DNA of 64,000 nt from Citrobacter amalonaticus Y19 (GTDB taxonomy: Bacteria; Pseudomonadota; Gammaproteobacteria; Enterobacterales; Enterobacteriaceae). Positions 33,445-43,102 of the stretch are shown here, piece by piece. Within the stretch, counting starts at the first letter, position 1, and each line of letters starts with the position of its first letter. The stretch covers positions 1,240,001 to 1,304,000 of the forward strand of contig NZ_CP011132.1 in the NCBI RefSeq assembly GCF_000981805.1, given 5' to 3'. A program made the translations under genes and the position numbers. Under the pieces are notes generated by a model. That model saw nothing but the letters and a program-made list of their open reading frames with translations, was not told the origin of the DNA and did no database searches.

Positions 33445-34461
33445 TTAGTCGTCCGGCGTGAGTTCGCCGCGCAGGTTTTGCGTCATCGCTTTGCGAATCG
33501 CATCTGTATCCAGCTCTTTACTGAGCAGATAATGCAGTTTGGTCAGGGTCGCTTCAACGGTCATATCCGCGCCGCCAATCACGCCCGCATGCGCCAGCGC
33601 GTTGCCGGTGGCATAGCCGCCCATGTTCACTTTCCCCGACATGCACTGCGTGAGGTTCACCACCACGATGCCGCGCTCGCTGGCTTCGCTAAGCTCTTTC
33701 AGGAACGCTTTATTTTGCGGCGCATTACCGACGCCGTAAGAACGTAAAATCAGCGCTTTCACCGGCTGGCGCAGGAAGTTGCGCACCACATCGGCGGAGA
33801 TCCCCGGATAAATCGTGACGACCCCGATCGGCTGCGGCGTGATCGGATGAACAATCAGTTCGCCTTCATTTCTCGGAGCCGGTGGCGTACCCAGGCGACG
33901 GATGTGGATACCTGCTTCCAGCAGCGGCTGGAGGTTAGGGGAGGCGAAAGCGTCAAAGCCGTCGGCATGCGCCTTTGTCGTGCGGTTACCGCGAAACAGA
34001 CGGTTGTTGAAGAACAGGGTGACTTCGTTGATCGGATAGTTTGCCGCGATGTACAGCGCGTTAAGAAGATTGATTTGTCCGTCAGAACGCAGCTCCGCCA
34101 GCGGTATTTGTGACCCTGTCACAATGACCGGTTTGCCCAGATTCTCCAGCATGAACGAGAGCGCCGAGGCGGTAAACGCCATGGTGTCAGTGCCATGAAG
34201 GATCACAAAACCGTCGTACTGGTCGTAATGGTTTTTGATGTCGTCGGCGATATGCTGCCAGTCTTCCGGCGTCATATCTGACGAATCCATCAGCGGGGTA
34301 TATTCATGAATGGTGAAGTCGGGCATTTCCGGGCGGTGAAATTCGGGCATCAGCGCCAGCTGGCGCTGAAGGTGTCCGGAGACCGGGATGTAACCCTGTT
34401 CGGAGCGCTGCATACCAATGGTCCCGCCGGTATAGGCAACGTAAATCGATTTCTTCTGCAT
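33445..34461 (-). CDS. ansA: Cytoplasmic L-asparaginase I
   Basis: A 338-residue type I L-asparaginase that hydrolyses asparagine to aspartate and ammonia. The nucleophilic Thr lies in YTGGTIGM (residues 9-16) and the second catalytic triad in LHGTDTMAF near residue 90. There is no signal peptide, in agreement with the low-affinity cytoplasmic enzyme. The ATG at 34461 fits the family start MQKKSIYVAY; seven upstream in-frame codons are excluded. It is upstream of pncA in the same operon, 57 nt from sppA. Confidence 0.96.
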   Translation of the reverse strand: MQKKSIYVAYTGGTIGMQRSEQGYIPVSGHLQRQLALMPEFHRPEMPDFTIHEYTPLMDSSDMTPEDWQHIADDIKNHYDQYDGFVILHGTDTMAFTASALSFMLENLGKPVIVTGSQIPLAELRSDGQINLLNALYIAANYPINEVTLFFNNRLFRGNRTTKAHADGFDAFASPNLQPLLEAGIHIRRLGTPPAPRNEGELIVHPITPQPIGVVTIYPGISADVVRNFLRQPVKALILRSYGVGNAPQNKAFLKELSEASERGIVVVNLTQCMSGKVNMGGYATGNALAHAGVIGGADMTVEATLTKLHYLLSKELDTDAIRKAMTQNLRGELTPDD

Positions 34462-34518
34462 GGCTATTATCTTGTCGCTCAAGGAAAAATCCCCCTTCGC
34501 AGGAAGAGGGATTGAGGA

Positions 34519-36375
34519 TTAACGCACGTTAGCGCAGGTCAGACAGAACGCATAACGGTTTTGCGGATCGTTGAACGCGGCGAGCTTATCGCCTTCCGCC
34601 TTGATCGTACTGGCCGCTGAGGCCAGCGGCGCAGGGAGCATTGCCTGAATCGCCTGCGGCAGCATGGCGCGAACGGAGCCTGACATGCCGTCCATAACCA
34701 TATCGAAGAAGGTCGGCTCATCCTGATAATAGTCGATATGCCACGCTTTGAGTTTCGCCAGTTCAGCCGCTTTAGCGACCGCATCGTCGAAGTCGCCCAG
34801 GCTATCGACCAGACCGTTCGCTTTGGCGTCCTGACCGGTCCAGACGTGGCCCTGCGCGATCTTATCAATTTGCTCAGGCGTAGATTTACGCGCCTGCGCC
34901 ACCAGGGTGATAAAGCGCTTATAGCCATTCTCAATGCTCAGTTGCATCATTTGCTGTGCTTCCGGCGGCAGGGCTTTGGTCAGCGAAATATCGGCCAGCG
35001 GTGAGGTGGCGACGCCGTCGGTGTGCACACCAATCGAATCGAGGCTATTTTCGACGGTGTTAATCACCCCGAAGATACCAATCGAACCGGTCAGTGTGCT
35101 CGGGTTGGCGACAATGTAGCTGGCTGGCGTGGAGATCCAGTAACCGCCAGAGGCTGCCATTCCGCCCATCGATACCACCACCGGTTTACCGGCAGCGCGC
35201 GCAGCGGCCAGTTCCGAACGAATCACTTCCGAGGCCGTCACGCTGCCGCCAGGGCTGTTGACGCGCAGGACAATGGCTTTCACTTTTGGATCCAGACGCG
35301 CATCGCGAATTTGCGAGGCGGTGGTATCTCCGCCAACGTTCCCCGGCGTTTCTTCACCATCCATGATCGCACCGTTAGCAAACACGACGCCAATGGAGCT
35401 GCCCGTATCCGCCGGCGGATTGAGCGTATAGTCGTAGTAGCTGATCGCGCGATAGTTATTCTCGGCCTTGCTCCAGCCAAACTGTTTGGTCAGGGCTTTT
35501 TCCACTTCAGCGCTGGAAAGCAGGGCGTCGACCAGTTTGCTGTCGAGCGCGTACTTCGCCGTATCACCATCGGCTTTCGTTAGCGCATCCAGAACCCCCT
35601 GTGCGCCAGGGAAGACCTGCTCAGCCGGGATTTGACGATTGGCGGCAATGGTATTCAGGTAGTTCTGCCACAGCTCGCCAATCCAGCGGCTGTCCGCTTC
35701 CCGCGCCGCAGGCGACATGTCGTCACGAATAAACGGCTCAACGGCCGATTTATAAGTACCGACGCGGAACACATGGGTAGACACTTTCAGCTTATCCAGC
35801 AGGGATTTGTAATACAGTCCGTTGGTGGCAAAACCGTGGATGTCGACGGAGCCCTGCGGCGACAGCCAGATTTTATTGGCGAAACTGGCGAGGTAATACT
35901 GACCCTGACTGAAGTTATCGCCAACGGCATAAACCGGCTTTCCGCTGTCGCGGAATTCACGCAGCGCTTTGCCGATATACTGCATTGACGGCTGGTCGGC
36001 GCCGGCGAAGTTTTTCAGATCCATCACAATACCGGTGATATTGCGATCGTCTTTGGCCTGACGAATGGTATTGACGATATCGAACAGGGAGTTTTCCTGC
36101 AGGCGGTCGGAGCTGGCACCCAGCAGTTGACGGCTGAGCACGCCAAGACGACTGGTGCTGGACGGTTTATCGACGATCACCCCGGAAATATCTAACATCA
36201 GGGCACCGCGACCGACTTTATCACTGGTGTTATTGCTGCTGACCTGCATCAAGACTCCCACACCGACCAGGATCAGGAAGATAAAGAACAGGTTAAGCAC
36301 CATCTCGCGGACAAAATTAAGCAGTCGCCACGTCCATTTAAAAAAACCGGCAATGAATCGCCACAGGGTTCGCAT
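34519..36375 (-). CDS. sppA: Signal peptide peptidase A (protease IV)
   Basis: A 618-residue inner membrane serine protease that degrades cleaved signal peptides. One membrane anchor lies near residues 24-45 (VLNLFFIFLILVGVGVL). It has tandem ClpP-like domains: the N-terminal one carries the catalytic Lys in GTYKSAVEP (about 209) and the C-terminal one the Ser in GMAASGGYW (about 409). Length matches K-12 SppA. The divergent neighbour is ydjA. Confidence 0.96.
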   Translation of the reverse strand: MRTLWRFIAGFFKWTWRLLNFVREMVLNLFFIFLILVGVGVLMQVSSNNTSDKVGRGALMLDISGVIVDKPSSTSRLGVLSRQLLGASSDRLQENSLFDIVNTIRQAKDDRNITGIVMDLKNFAGADQPSMQYIGKALREFRDSGKPVYAVGDNFSQGQYYLASFANKIWLSPQGSVDIHGFATNGLYYKSLLDKLKVSTHVFRVGTYKSAVEPFIRDDMSPAAREADSRWIGELWQNYLNTIAANRQIPAEQVFPGAQGVLDALTKADGDTAKYALDSKLVDALLSSAEVEKALTKQFGWSKAENNYRAISYYDYTLNPPADTGSSIGVVFANGAIMDGEETPGNVGGDTTASQIRDARLDPKVKAIVLRVNSPGGSVTASEVIRSELAAARAAGKPVVVSMGGMAASGGYWISTPASYIVANPSTLTGSIGIFGVINTVENSLDSIGVHTDGVATSPLADISLTKALPPEAQQMMQLSIENGYKRFITLVAQARKSTPEQIDKIAQGHVWTGQDAKANGLVDSLGDFDDAVAKAAELAKLKAWHIDYYQDEPTFFDMVMDGMSGSVRAMLPQAIQAMLPAPLASAASTIKAEGDKLAAFNDPQNRYAFCLTCANVR

Positions 36376-36540
36376 GTATTCTCCCTACCGTTACAAATAC
36401 TACACCTGGGTCAGGTGTGTGAGATGTGGCTATCCTAATGACCCTGCCGTCTCTTGTCAGCAGGAATCACCGTCGACGCTGTAACAAAATCTGCTCTCGT
36501 GTTAATTTTGTGAATATTCACCCTGACAGGAGTTAACCAA

Positions 36541-37092
36541 ATGGATGCACTTGAATTACTTGTTAACCGCCGTAGCGCCTCTCGCCTGGCTGAGCCTGCA
36601 CCTGCCGGTGAGCAACTGCAAAATATTCTCCGTGCGGGCATGCGCGCACCGGACCATAAGACTCTGCAACCGTGGCACTTCTTCGTCATTGAAGGCGAAG
36701 GGCGCGAACGCTTCAGCGCGGTGCTGGAAAAGGGGGCGATTGCCGCCGGAAGCGATGACAAAGGGATTGAAAAAGCGCGCACCGCACCGTTTCGCGCGCC
36801 GCTTATCATCACCGTAGTCGCGAAATGCGACGAAAATCATAAGGTCCCGGTCTGGGAACAGGAAATGTCCGCAGGCTGCGCGGTGATGGCGATGCAAATG
36901 GCGGCTATCGCGCAGGGCTTTGGCGGAATCTGGCGTAGCGGTGCGTTAACCGACAGCCCGGTGGTGCGCGACGCGTTTGGCTGTCGCCCGCAGGATAAGA
37001 TCGTCGGCTTCCTCTACCTCGGTACACCGCAACTGAAAGCCTCCACCACCATCAGCGTGCCGGATACCGCGCCGTTTGTGACGAAATTTTAG
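36541..37092 (+). CDS. ydjA: Nitroreductase family protein YdjA
   Basis: A 183-residue FMN-dependent nitroreductase-like protein matching K-12 YdjA, one of the smallest members of the family. The FMN-binding start RRSASRLAEPAP is clear, and the C-terminal GFLYLGTPQ supplies the last strand. The physiological substrate is unknown. GACAGGAG precedes the ATG. It is followed in the same direction by selD with a 116-bp gap. Confidence 0.95.
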   Translation: MDALELLVNRRSASRLAEPAPAGEQLQNILRAGMRAPDHKTLQPWHFFVIEGEGRERFSAVLEKGAIAAGSDDKGIEKARTAPFRAPLIITVVAKCDENHKVPVWEQEMSAGCAVMAMQMAAIAQGFGGIWRSGALTDSPVVRDAFGCRPQDKIVGFLYLGTPQLKASTTISVPDTAPFVTKF

Positions 37093-37208
37093 TTAATTGT
37101 GCAAAACTGTCTGGATTCTGAGCAAAGACGCCGGAATTCGGACACTCTCTCTTATCAGATCATGGAATGAGCGCTACCATAGCCCGATTGCAATGACAGG
37201 AGATGTCC

Positions 37209-38252
37209 ATGAGCGAGCATGCTATTCGTTTAACGCAGTACAGCCACGGAGCGGGTTGCGGTTGTAAAATTTCCCCGAAAGTGCTGGAAACCATCCTGCA
37301 CAGCGAGCAGGCGAAGTTTGTCGACCCGAACCTGCTTGTGGGAAATGAAACCCGCGACGACGCGGCGGTGTACGATCTGGGCAATGGCACCAGCGTCATC
37401 AGTACCACCGACTTCTTTATGCCGATTGTCGATAATCCGTTTGATTTTGGCCGCATTGCGGCGACCAACGCCATTAGCGATATTTTCGCGATGGGCGGCA
37501 AACCGATTATGGCGATCGCGATCCTGGGCTGGCCTATCAGCAAGCTGTCGCCGGAAATTGCCCGCGAAGTGACCGAAGGCGGACGCTTTGCCTGCCGTCA
37601 GGCGGGTATTGCGCTGGCGGGCGGACACTCGATTGACGCGCCGGAACCGATCTTCGGTCTGGCCGTAACCGGCATTGTCCCCACCGAACGGGTGAAGAAA
37701 AACAGTACCGCCCATGCCGGCTGTAAACTGTTCCTGACCAAACCGTTGGGCATTGGCGTGCTGACCACTGCAGAGAAAAAATCGCTGCTGAAACCTGAAC
37801 ATCAGGGGCTGGCAACGGAAGTGATGTGCCGGATGAACATTGCCGGGGCGTCATTTGCCAACATCGACGGTGTGAAAGCCATGACCGATGTGACCGGCTT
37901 TGGTCTGCTGGGCCATCTCAGCGAGATGTGCCAGGGCGCAGGCGTACAGGCGCAGATCTGTTATCAGGACATCCCTAAACTGCCGGGCGTGGAAGAGTAC
38001 ATCCGCCTGGGCGCCGTGCCGGGTGGCACAGAGCGTAACTTTGCCAGCTACGGACACCTGATGGGTGAAATGCCGCAGGCGGTGCGCGCGCTGCTGTGCG
38101 ATCCGCAAACGTCCGGCGGCCTGCTGCTGGCGGTGACGCCAGAGGCCGAAGAAGAAGTCAAAGCGACTGCCGCAGAGTTTGGTATTGAGATGAGCGCCAT
38201 TGGCGAACTGGTTGAAGCCCGTGGCGGTCGCGCCATGGTTGAGATCCGTTAA
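37209..38252 (+). CDS. selD: Selenophosphate synthetase
   Basis: A 347-residue enzyme making selenophosphate from selenide and ATP, the selenium donor for selenocysteine and selenouridine. Essential Cys17 and Lys20 are present in GAGCGCKISP, and the Asp-rich metal sites (DDAAVYD, TTDFFMP) are intact. The start at 37209 is chosen over an ATG two codons earlier because AGGAG touches the earlier one; the resulting length equals that of K-12 SelD. It precedes topB by 4 nt. The cysteine-type FdhF elsewhere in the window does not need it, so other Sec enzymes must exist in the genome. Confidence 0.96.
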   Translation: MSEHAIRLTQYSHGAGCGCKISPKVLETILHSEQAKFVDPNLLVGNETRDDAAVYDLGNGTSVISTTDFFMPIVDNPFDFGRIAATNAISDIFAMGGKPIMAIAILGWPISKLSPEIAREVTEGGRFACRQAGIALAGGHSIDAPEPIFGLAVTGIVPTERVKKNSTAHAGCKLFLTKPLGIGVLTTAEKKSLLKPEHQGLATEVMCRMNIAGASFANIDGVKAMTDVTGFGLLGHLSEMCQGAGVQAQICYQDIPKLPGVEEYIRLGAVPGGTERNFASYGHLMGEMPQAVRALLCDPQTSGGLLLAVTPEAEEEVKATAAEFGIEMSAIGELVEARGGRAMVEIR

Positions 38253-38256
38253 TTCG

Positions 38257-40203
38257 ATGCGGTTGTTTATTGCCGAAAAGCCGAGTCTGGCCCGCGCCAT
38301 TGCCGATGTGCTGCCAAAGCCGCACCGCAAGGGCGATGGCTTTATTGAATGCGGTAACGGTCAGGTGGTGACCTGGTGTATCGGTCACCTGCTTGAGCAG
38401 GCGCAGCCCGATGTTTACGACAGTCGTTACGCGCGCTGGAACCTGGCCGATCTGCCGATTGTGCCGGAAAAGTGGCAATTGCAGCCGCGTCCTTCCGTGA
38501 CCAAACAGCTCAACGTGATCAAGCGCTTTCTGCACGAGGCCAGTGAGGTTATCCACGCGGGAGACCCGGATCGCGAAGGGCAACTGCTGGTGGATGAGGT
38601 GCTGGATTACCTGCAACTGGCACCGGAAAAGCGCCATCAGGTGCAGCGTTGTTTGATTAACGATCTCAACCCGCAGGCCGTTGAACGCGCCATTGAGCGC
38701 CTGCGTTCAAACAATGAATTTGTGCCATTGTGCGTGTCGGCGCTGGCTCGCGCCCGCGCGGACTGGCTGTACGGCATCAACATGACCCGTGCGTATACCA
38801 TCCTCGGACGTAACGCCGGTTATCAGGGGGTGCTCTCCGTTGGGCGCGTACAGACGCCGGTGCTTGGACTGGTGGTACGCCGTGACGAAGAGATCGAAAA
38901 CTTCGTTGCCAAAGATTTCTTTGAAGTGAAAGCACATATCGTGACCCCTGCGGATGAACGCTTCACCGCCACCTGGCAGCCGAGCGAAGCGTGCGAACCG
39001 TATCAGGATGAAGAGGGACGGTTACTGCATCGTCCGCTGGCGGAACATGTGGTCAACCGCATCAACGGACAGCCGGCGATTGTCACCAGCTATAACGATA
39101 AACGGGAATCCGAATCTGCGCCGCTGCCGTTTTCGCTGTCAGCCTTACAGATTGAAGCGGCAAAGCGCTTTGGTCTGAGCGCGCAGAACGTGCTCGATAT
39201 CTGCCAGAAACTGTATGAAACCCATAAACTGATTACCTATCCGCGTTCTGACTGTCGCTATCTGCCGGAAGAGCACTTTGCCGGACGTCATGCGGTGATG
39301 AACGCCATCGGCGTGCATGCGCCGGATCTGCTGCCGCAACCGGCGGTGAATCCCGATACCCGCAATCGCTGCTGGGATGACAAAAAGGTCGATGCGCACC
39401 ACGCCATTATCCCTACCGCGCGCAGTAACAGCATCAATCTGACGGAGAACGAAGCGAAGGTGTACAACCTGGTAGCCCGTCAGTACCTGATGCAGTTCTG
39501 CCCGGATGCGGTGTTCCGTAAATGCGTGATTGAACTGGACATCGCAAAGGGTAAATTTGTCGCCAAAGCCCGGTTCCTCGCAGAAGCGGGCTGGCGGACG
39601 CTGCTCGGCAGTAAAGAGCGTGATGAAGAGAACGACGGCACGCCGCTGCCGGTGGTGGCGAAAGACGATGAACTGTTGTGTGAAAAAGGCGAGGTCGTTG
39701 AACGCCAGACCCAGCCGCCGCGCCACTTTACCGATGCCACACTGCTGTCGGCGATGACCGGGATTGCGCGTTTCGTGCAGGATAAAGATCTGAAAAAGAT
39801 CCTCCGCGCAACGGATGGGCTGGGCACCGAAGCCACACGTGCCGGGATCATTGAACTGCTGTTTAAACGCGGCTTTCTGATCAAAAAAGGGCGCTATATT
39901 CACTCCACCGATGCCGGAAAAGCGCTGTTCCACTCGCTGCCGGAGATGGCGACCCGTCCGGACATGACCGCTCACTGGGAGTCGATACTGACGCAAATCA
40001 GCGAAAAGCAGTGCCGCTACCAGGATTTTATGCAGCCGCTGGTGGGGACGCTGTATCAACTGATCGATCAGGCGCGAAGCACGCCGGTACGCCGCTTCCG
40101 TGGCATTGTGGCGCCAGGCGGTGGCGACGGCGAGAAGAAAAAAAGCGCGCCCCGCAAACGCGCGGCGAAAAAAAGCCCGCCATCAGCAGAGGCGGGCTTG
40201 TAA
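38257..40203 (+). CDS. topB: DNA topoisomerase III
   Basis: A 648-residue type IA topoisomerase that decatenates DNA and resolves recombination intermediates. The TOPRIM motifs lie in MRLFIAEKPSLARAI and AGDPDREGQLL (101-111), and the active-site Tyr328 is in THKLITYPRSD. The C-terminal tail is Lys/Arg-rich and disordered (GEKKKSAPRKRAAKKS), slightly shorter than the K-12 protein. The ATG at 38257 follows selD by 4 nt with no strong ribosome binding site, so translational coupling is likely. The last codons overlap the gdhA terminator on the other strand. Confidence 0.96.
   Translation: MRLFIAEKPSLARAIADVLPKPHRKGDGFIECGNGQVVTWCIGHLLEQAQPDVYDSRYARWNLADLPIVPEKWQLQPRPSVTKQLNVIKRFLHEASEVIHAGDPDREGQLLVDEVLDYLQLAPEKRHQVQRCLINDLNPQAVERAIERLRSNNEFVPLCVSALARARADWLYGINMTRAYTILGRNAGYQGVLSVGRVQTPVLGLVVRRDEEIENFVAKDFFEVKAHIVTPADERFTATWQPSEACEPYQDEEGRLLHRPLAEHVVNRINGQPAIVTSYNDKRESESAPLPFSLSALQIEAAKRFGLSAQNVLDICQKLYETHKLITYPRSDCRYLPEEHFAGRHAVMNAIGVHAPDLLPQPAVNPDTRNRCWDDKKVDAHHAIIPTARSNSINLTENEAKVYNLVARQYLMQFCPDAVFRKCVIELDIAKGKFVAKARFLAEAGWRTLLGSKERDEENDGTPLPVVAKDDELLCEKGEVVERQTQPPRHFTDATLLSAMTGIARFVQDKDLKKILRATDGLGTEATRAGIIELLFKRGFLIKKGRYIHSTDAGKALFHSLPEMATRPDMTAHWESILTQISEKQCRYQDFMQPLVGTLYQLIDQARSTPVRRFRGIVAPGGGDGEKKKSAPRKRAAKKSPPSAEAGL
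40168..40198 (-). terminator. gdhA terminator embedded in the 3' end of topB
   Basis: AGCCCGCC and GGCGGGCT form an 8-bp stem (40174-40198). On the minus strand seven T residues follow. It lies 26 nt past the gdhA stop and wholly inside topB coding sequence. Confidence 0.85.
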
Positions 40204-40223
40204 TACGCAAGGGCTACGATGAA

Positions 40224-41567
40224 TTAAATCACACCCTGGCCAAACATGGCGTCGGCAATCTTCACGAAGGCTGAGATGTTCGCCCCACGGACATAGTTGG
40301 TCTGCTTGCTTTCGCCGCCGTACTCGACGCAGGCATGGTGAATATCAAGCATGATGTGGTGCAGACGGGCATCCACTTTTTCAGCCTTCCAGCTCAGACG
40401 CGCCGCGTTCTGCGCCATTTCCAGACCGGAGGTGGCAACGCCACCGGCGTTCGCCGCTTTGCCCGGTGCAAACAGCACGCCGGCTTCGAGGAACAGGTCG
40501 GTCGCTTCGATGGTCGTCGGCATGTTTGCCCCTTCCGCCACCGCTTTCACGCCATTGGCGATAAGCTGACGGGCGGCGTCGACATCGAGTTCGTTCTGCG
40601 TGGCGCACGGCAGGGCGATATCGACCGGCACTGACCATGGTTGTTTGCCTTCCAGATAGGTCAGGCCAAACTCACGGGCGTAGTCTGCCACGCGACCGTC
40701 GCGGCTGGCTTTGATTTCACAAAGACGCGCCAGTTTCTCTTTCGTAAAGCCGCTCTCGTCCACGACGGTGCCGCTGGAGTCGGAGGCCGTCACCACGCGC
40801 GCGCCAAATTCCATTGCTTTTTCGATGGCAAACTGCGCCACGTTGCCGGAGCCAGAAATCGCCACGCGCATCCCTTCAAAGCCCAGACCATGACGCTTGA
40901 GCATCGCTTCGGTGAAGTAGACCAGACCGTAACCGGTTGCTTCCGGACGGATAAGGCTGCCGCCGAAGGAGAGTCCTTTGCCGGTAAACACACAGCCGCT
41001 GTTGTTGGAGAGCTTACGCATCATCCCGGCCATAAAGCCCACTTCACGACCGCCCACGCCGATATCACCGGCAGGAACGTCAGTATCCGGACCCAGATGA
41101 CGATACAGTTCAGTCATCAGCGCCTGACAGAAACGCATCACTTCGCCTTCGCTTTTCCCTTTCGGGTCGAAATCGCTACCACCTTTACCCCCGCCCATCG
41201 GCAGGGTGGTCAGCGCATTCTTGAAGGTTTGCTCAAAGCCGAGGAACTTCAGGATCGACAGGTTAACGGAAGGGTGGAAGCGCATCCCGCCTTTGTACGG
41301 GCCAATCGCCGAGTTGAACTGTACACGCCATGCGCGGTTAACCTGGACCTGGTTACGATCGTCCAGCCACACGACGCGGAACTGAATCACACGCTCTGGC
41401 TCAACCAACCGTTCCAGCAACGACATTTCACGATAACGCGGGTTTTGCTCAATGAACGGCCACAGGGTGGTCATGACTTCACGGACGGCTTGCGCGAACT
41501 CGGTTTGATTCGGGTCGCGCTTTTGGACATGGTTGAGGAATGATTCCAGAGAGCGTGTCTGATCCAT
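40224..41567 (-). CDS. gdhA: NADP-specific glutamate dehydrogenase
   Basis: A 447-residue hexameric enzyme that assimilates ammonia by reductive amination of 2-oxoglutarate. The substrate-binding and catalytic region GGGKGGSDFDPKGKS lies near residues 120-140, and the NADP-binding AISGSGNVAQFA near 235-246. Length equals that of K-12 GdhA. The ATG at 41567 follows AAGAGGTT. Its terminator lies in topB. It is convergent with topB and divergent from ynjH. Confidence 0.97.
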   Translation of the reverse strand: MDQTRSLESFLNHVQKRDPNQTEFAQAVREVMTTLWPFIEQNPRYREMSLLERLVEPERVIQFRVVWLDDRNQVQVNRAWRVQFNSAIGPYKGGMRFHPSVNLSILKFLGFEQTFKNALTTLPMGGGKGGSDFDPKGKSEGEVMRFCQALMTELYRHLGPDTDVPAGDIGVGGREVGFMAGMMRKLSNNSGCVFTGKGLSFGGSLIRPEATGYGLVYFTEAMLKRHGLGFEGMRVAISGSGNVAQFAIEKAMEFGARVVTASDSSGTVVDESGFTKEKLARLCEIKASRDGRVADYAREFGLTYLEGKQPWSVPVDIALPCATQNELDVDAARQLIANGVKAVAEGANMPTTIEATDLFLEAGVLFAPGKAANAGGVATSGLEMAQNAARLSWKAEKVDARLHHIMLDIHHACVEYGGESKQTNYVRGANISAFVKIADAMFGQGVI

Positions 41568-41805
41568 AGATATAAAAACCTCTTATATTTTAATGTGGTT
41601 GTATTTATGTTGTTTGTATTAAGTGCATTTGCAGATTTTGACTATACCACCAGGAATGTGACGGATAGCAAGAAAAAAATGCCGGTGCCAGACAAATTAA
41701 TAACGAAACGGCTGTCATAACAAAAAGCGATGATGCAAGAGAGTAAAGTTTCCCGCGTGGGTTACCGTTATACTGAGAACAGTCCCGGAATAATAAGGAA
41801 ACCCT

Positions 41806-42081
41806 ATGCGTTTAATTGCGATGGCGGCAGCGCTGATGACACTGTCTTTATCCACTCTGGCGAATCAAAATATTCGCCCTGATGTTCAGGTGAACGTGCC
41901 GCCGGAGGTCTTCAGTTCCGGCGGACAGCGCGCGCAGCCCTGTAATCAGTGCTGCATTTATCAGGATCAGAATTATTCCGAAGGGGCGGTGATTAAAGCC
42001 GATGGCGTGCTGTTGCAGTGTCAGCGCGATGAGAAAACGATCAGCACGAATCCGCTGGTCTGGCGCCGCGTAAAATCATAA
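41806..42081 (+). CDS. ynjH: DUF1496 family periplasmic protein YnjH
   Basis: A 91-residue secreted protein matching K-12 YnjH (DUF1496). A signal peptide ends near residue 19 (LSTLA then NQ). The mature part has a CNQCCIYQDQNYSEGA motif and a later Cys, probably disulfide-bonded. Function is unknown. ATAAGGAAACCC precedes the ATG. The last 41 nt overlap the end of nudG on the opposite strand. Confidence 0.9.
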   Translation: MRLIAMAAALMTLSLSTLANQNIRPDVQVNVPPEVFSSGGQRAQPCNQCCIYQDQNYSEGAVIKADGVLLQCQRDEKTISTNPLVWRRVKS

Positions 42082-42454
42082 AGGCGTTAAGCAGAGGAAC
42101 ATCGGCGGGGGCGAGCGGATAGTCCAGCGCGGCCTGCGGTTCGCACCACACCAGTTGCTGGTGCGCATGCGCCATTACCTCTCCGCTGAATGTGGGGACA
42201 TGCCAGGCATGCAGATGAATCATCCGCCCGGAGACTTCACGCTGATGGCTGGCAATATAGCGTCCCACCGTGGCTTCAATTCCTAACTCTTCACGCAGTT
42301 CGCGGACCAGCGCCTGCGGCTGCGTTTCGCCCGCTTCCACCTTGCCTCCGGCAAATTCCCATAATCCCGCCTGGTCCGCCTGTGGCGGGCGTTGGGCGAG
42401 CAAAATCTTGCCATCACGCTCAATAATCGCGGCAACAACGTCGAGGGTTTTCAT
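42041..42454 (-). CDS. nudG: CTP/(d)CTP-type Nudix pyrophosphohydrolase NudG
   Basis: A 137-residue Nudix hydrolase matching K-12 NudG, which prefers 5-hydroxy-CTP and related cytidine nucleotides. The Nudix box is complete: GGKVEAGE followed by RELREELGI at about residues 37-60. Several start codons lie close together (42454, 42457, 42466) without a strong ribosome binding site; 42454 aligns with the family start. The 3' end overlaps ynjH by 41 nt on the opposite strand. Confidence 0.92.
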   Translation of the reverse strand: MKTLDVVAAIIERDGKILLAQRPPQADQAGLWEFAGGKVEAGETQPQALVRELREELGIEATVGRYIASHQREVSGRMIHLHAWHVPTFSGEVMAHAHQQLVWCEPQAALDYPLAPADVPLLNAFMILRGARPADSC

Positions 42455-42532
42455 CATATTCGTCAATGTTCAACAGCAGAAAGTGACATACTATCGTCAT
42501 CTTTGATTGACCTGAAGTCCCAGGAGTCTCCC

Positions 42533-43102
42533 TTGAACGATCCGCAATCGTGGGTAGCACCGCTGACCCGCCTTTCTGCCTCGCTTAGCCCACTCGTGAT
42601 GACGCAAAAAAAACACTACGGCGAGGTCTTACATCCAACGCGCTGGTGGGGACGGATGCCGTTTTTGTTCTGGCTGGTGGCGCTGTTTGTGGGGTTTCTC
42701 GAACGTAAACGCGCCCGTCTGACGCCGGTGATGCGGGCGCTGCTGATGACGCGCGTGTCGCAGGTCTGCCACTGCGCATTCTGCGTGGATGCCAACAGCC
42801 TGCGCCTGGCAGAGCGCTGTGGCGCGATGGAAAAAGTGCTGGCGGTGGCGAACTGGCAGGCATCGTCGCTTTTTACGCCAGAAGAGCGCATTGCGCTGGC
42901 CTATGCTGACGCCGTGACCGCCACGCCGCCGCAGGTAGACGATGCCCTGAAAGCGCAAATGAAGCAGTATTTCAGCGATGACGTCATCAGTGAGATGACC
43001 GCGCTGCTGGCCTTCCAGAACCTCTCGGCGCGTTTCAACGCCGCGCTGGATATTCCCTCACAGGGGCTGTGCGACAGTCTCAAAGGAGTGCCGCGTGCTT
43101 GA
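42533..43102 (+). CDS. ynjA: AhpD/carboxymuconolactone decarboxylase-like protein YnjA
   Basis: A 189-residue protein of the AhpD-like family resembling K-12 YnjA throughout, including HYGEVLHPTRWWGR and NLSARFNAALDIPSQGLC. The redox motif is CHCAFCVD, comparable with the CxxC of alkylhydroperoxidase. The start is TTG at 42533: CAGGAG lies 6 nt upstream and no ATG is near. In K-12 ynjA lies upstream of ynjB, not beside ynjF, so the gene order differs. It overlaps ynjF by 8 nt and must be co-transcribed with it. Confidence 0.85.
   Translation: MNDPQSWVAPLTRLSASLSPLVMTQKKHYGEVLHPTRWWGRMPFLFWLVALFVGFLERKRARLTPVMRALLMTRVSQVCHCAFCVDANSLRLAERCGAMEKVLAVANWQASSLFTPEERIALAYADAVTATPPQVDDALKAQMKQYFSDDVISEMTALLAFQNLSARFNAALDIPSQGLCDSLKGVPRA

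Noticed and set aside
39145..40059. 304-codon ORF opposite topB
   Set aside because: Shadow of topB caused by codon bias; no recognisable protein.
40641..41543. 300-codon ORF opposite gdhA
   Set aside because: Shadow frame of a highly biased gene; His/Thr-rich low-quality protein and no start signal.
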